DNA from: Rhodospirillaceae bacterium
GTDB lineage: Bacteria; Pseudomonadota; Alphaproteobacteria; DSM-16000; Inquilinaceae
Direction of reading: 5' to 3'
Length of the DNA: 64,000 bases
NCBI GenBank assembly: GCA_020638595.1
Contig: JACKIG010000012.1
Location: 71,001-135,000, forward strand
The position numbers were made by a program, and so were the translations under genes. Position 1 is the first letter of the stretch; each line of letters begins with the position of its first letter. Of this stretch, positions 62,901 through 64,000 are shown piece after piece. The notes beneath the pieces are model-generated. The model made no database searches. It was not told the DNA's origin and saw only the letters and a program-made list of their open reading frames with translations.

Positions 62901-63355
62901 GGTCCTGCTGGTTCGACGTGGTCGGCAGGCCCGGCCCCGACAAATGGTGCGCTGATGAGGCGGAGAAGCTGATGGAGCTGCTGCGGGCTTTGCGCGGAAA
63001 GGGCGCGGCCCCCGATCTCTACATCGTCACGCCGTTTGTCATCGTGCAGGACAATCTGCGCCGGCATCTCGTCGACAGCCGCATACTCAATGGTTGGACA
63101 GATAATCCGGACTCCTGGGTGTGGGACCATGTCGGAACGGTGCACACCGTCCAGGGACGGGAAGCGGAGACGGTGTTCTTTGTCCTGGGGGCGCAGTCAC
63201 CATCGCAGAGGGGCGCCCGCGAGTGGGCCGGGCGCAGGCCCAACCTGGCCAATGTCGCAGTCACTCGGGCCAAGTCGTCCCTCTATGTGATTGGGAACCG
63301 TGAACTCTGGAAGTCGGCCGGTGTATTTGCAACCGTAGCTCAAATGTTACCTTAG
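59879..63355 (+). CDS. Superfamily 1 (UPF1/DNA2-like) helicase with coiled-coil insert
   Basis: This 1,158-residue protein has a proline-rich stretch (residues 77-115), then a split SF1 helicase. Walker A is SVNGPPGTGKTTLLRDIVAA at about residue 410; residues 570-760 form a long charged coiled-coil insert (LEQDIGDTETGYYETLARKD); Walker B is GWLLVDEAGQAIPQAAVGAI at about 880, followed by VVVGDPLQIEPVV. Motifs V and VI are VHTVQGREAETVFFVLG and NLANVAVTRAKSSLYVIGN. The arrangement matches AAA_11/AAA_12 helicases common in defence islands; the RNA or DNA target is unknown. It is coupled to a small upstream ORF and followed by an IS3 remnant and a tRNA gene. Codon use is a little less GC-biased than that of its neighbours. 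Confidence 0.88.
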   Translation: MSARPYLQKSIRELEYIFMINRNNTEVCRNLLHELEFRSTQRALRLQREIASANVPGKSPANPASGDNWQTARVTPPSSPPPEPPPPPANGVPPRPVNRPGPKPPVTDRPEDILRAWTALEVLSPQGYRRETDMTGGDPRRIARLDDSALPWEVGEKSRPGKRLFYELMLGTINLGPAVEALLKLYADSRPDAPSVTQRSPIASILLDKNGCPLEEETSLAISSFAWGVPIALKGDLKLLADWPVEERRLVRAFRERLIRRNKDGDILPLTKAAVARLYAHLVAALQLSGHDIRPPHFVLRRYEFFASKVPPEPSLLNSFFLEDLAAAREMSRTGRLPHALKFYLGVSTPETRTDLLQDEVGLQYLLQPALTPPGRWPGKGRFPLALLQQAAVNATTGGLKETGILSVNGPPGTGKTTLLRDIVAARVVERAAVMAGYKDPAGAFSPTGQVLQRSGAKITLHRLDDRLKGFEMVVASSNNKAVENVSAELPVLDAVAEDAADLRYFKSISDTVLERDTWGMIAAVLGNASNRYLFSQAFWRDEENGLSTYLNHAAGVPQFTMEPQKDGPPLKRLKTVIVAERPPEGRREALRRWEGARASFVEAWNASRQALADLQEIHKELVRLAEIASEITETGTQIPLLEQDIGDTETGYYETLARKDKAKAELEEVVDVLAIHREKKPGFLARLFGTHSAKDWRLQHGRISERHRGNAAILQSCEDALENLKRERAAKTALLKDKTEHLARRKEEHQRLGARVSGLCAPLGVPVPDDAFFSRRHEDIQTASVWFDRAKQTRRDRLFEKAMALHRAFMDCASDALRQNLSIFLETFGTRSFGTSEKDALLSDLWASFFLVVPVVSTTFASVHRMFSRLPPETLGWLLVDEAGQAIPQAAVGAIMRSKRSVVVGDPLQIEPVVTLPSSLTEEICAFFGVDALKYNAPEASVQTIADRSSAYCARFPTGSGHRDVGAPLLVHRRCDSPMFDISNEIAYSNLMVQAKKPSGGALPLGRSCWFDVVGRPGPDKWCADEAEKLMELLRALRGKGAAPDLYIVTPFVIVQDNLRRHLVDSRILNGWTDNPDSWVWDHVGTVHTVQGREAETVFFVLGAQSPSQRGAREWAGRRPNLANVAVTRAKSSLYVIGNRELWKSAGVFATVAQMLP

Positions 63356-63435
63356 CTGGAGAGATTTTCTATTTCCCATTTCTTTCTTTCAATCGTGCGC
63401 CCGTTCAGCAGATCAAATATGTATCCCTGTTGAAC

Positions 63436-63714
63436 TGAACCGCCCCGGGTTTGCCGGAGGCTCCGACTCTTGAGAGGATGGAGCGATGGTAGACAGGATG
63501 ACGGTGACGCCGTACCCGCCCGAGGTTCGGGCTCGTGCGGTTCGGATGGTGCAGGAAGGCCGATGCGAGCATGGATCGAACTGGGCGGCGATCTGCTCGG
63601 TTGCGGGGAAGATCGGCTGCACCGGCGAGACCCTGCGCAGATGGGTCCTGCAGGCTGAACGCGACCAGGGGCTGCGGGCCGGTGCGACCAGCCAGGAGGG
63701 GGAGCGGATCAGGG
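63436..63714 (+). mobile_element. IS3-family element remnant: left end and truncated transposase OrfA
   Basis: TGAACCGCCCCGGGTTTGCC at 63436 looks like the terminal inverted repeat of an IS3-family element. An OrfA-type reading frame starts at 63486 (ATGGTAGACAGG; a second ATG at 63501): YPPEVRARAVRMVQEGR, SNWAAICSVAGKIGCTGETL and RRWVLQAERDQGLRAG form the N-terminal HTH of the transposase. Similarity stops near 63714 after GERI, before the leucine zipper, and neither OrfB nor a right end follows. The frame runs on to 63848 through unrelated hairpin sequence. It is dead and marks a past insertion next to the tRNA. Confidence 0.75.
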
Positions 63715-63760
63715 GTAAGCCTCCGGTGGCGGCCGTCTGGCCGGGCGTAAGGAGGCTTAC
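63715..63760. repeat. Inverted repeat at the broken end of the IS3 remnant
   Basis: GTAAGCCTCC (63715-63724) and GGAGGCTTAC (63751-63760) are perfect 10-bp inverted arms with 26 bases between. They begin exactly where transposase similarity ends, so they may be the tip of a different small element or the scar of the event that truncated the IS. Confidence 0.5.
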
Positions 63761-63783
63761 CGAACGGGCGTTGAGGGGACATG

Positions 63784-63807
63784 AAAAGGCCCCGCCGGAG
63801 CGGGGCC
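63784..63807 (-). terminator. Rho-independent terminator downstream of tRNA-fMet
   Basis: On the minus strand GGCCCCGC-TCCG-GCGGGGCC (63807-63788) forms a perfect 8-bp hairpin followed by TTTT (63787-63784). It lies 60 bp beyond the 3' end of the tRNA gene, in the right orientation to end its transcript. Confidence 0.75.
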
Positions 63808-63866
63808 AAGTCCACGGAAAGCTCGCCGGAGCGGGCTTAATTGGTTGATATTATTGTGATTGAAGC

Positions 63867-63943
<77 letters not shown>

Positions 63944-64000
63944 GTTGTGAGGGAGGGGAGTGAGGAGGGGTGTAGTCTTCAGAGGGCAGGGGACAGAAGT

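Noticed and set aside
63715..63848. The C-terminal extension of the OrfA-like frame as a real protein part
   Set aside because: It reads through an inverted repeat and the tRNA terminator hairpin and has no similarity to transposases.

Overview
The window is GC-rich DNA (roughly two thirds G+C) with dense, short-gapped operons. The gene content (Nar nitrate respiration with fused NarK transporters, a BTLCP/LapG-type protease, TRAP and Liv-type uptake operons, an IS3 remnant beside an initiator tRNA) points to a metabolically versatile alphaproteobacterium, probably of the Rhodospirillales type. That placement is inferred from gene families, not from a marker gene.

Layout. 1-2.8 kb: the 3' end of a sarcosine-oxidase-alpha-like gene, an inverted pair of G-rich intergenic repeats, a DUF3574 protein, a carboxymuconolactone decarboxylase-like protein and a cysteine-free Crp/Fnr regulator. 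2.8-17.3 kb: a nitrate respiration cluster in the order narK, narG, narH, narJ, narI, parvulin isomerase, hemerythrin-like protein, cellulase-like protein, then a double-length narK-narK fusion. FNR/DNR-type boxes (TTGAT-N4-RTCAA) lie ahead of both narK genes. Almost every gene of this cluster except narI is broken by small indels although the coding signal is otherwise preserved, so it is either freshly decayed or poorly polished sequence. 17.4-18.9 kb: a zinc-ribbon protein with a membrane segment. 19-22.8 kb: a FadR-type regulator diverging from a TRAP transporter operon, with a palindromic operator between them.

23-44.2 kb looks like a surface/secretion locus: a LapG-like cysteine protease, a SPINDLY-type TPR O-GlcNAc transferase, a sulfotransferase, an 881-residue RTX protein, its type I secretion ABC permease and HlyD partner, a LuxR-type regulator, a small secreted protein, two glycosyltransferases, a sulfotransferase-TPR fusion and a Sel1-repeat lipoprotein. 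The gene set suggests that an exported calcium-binding repeat protein, or a polymer attached to it, is glycosylated and sulfated.

44.2-49.7 kb: a complete type I-E Cascade operon (cas8e, cse2, cas7e, cas5e, cas6e) and a two-spacer array with exact 61-bp period, with no cas3, cas1 or cas2 in the window. 49.9-59.1 kb: a DUF72 gene, a GntR regulator, and an eight-gene minus-strand operon joining a Liv-type ABC importer to a dehydrogenase, a beta-keto acid cleavage enzyme and a thioesterase, a set that resembles the carnitine/dehydrocarnitine route. 59.6-64 kb: a small ORF coupled to a large superfamily 1 helicase, a truncated IS3 element and initiator tRNA-Met, a likely defence or mobile-island border.
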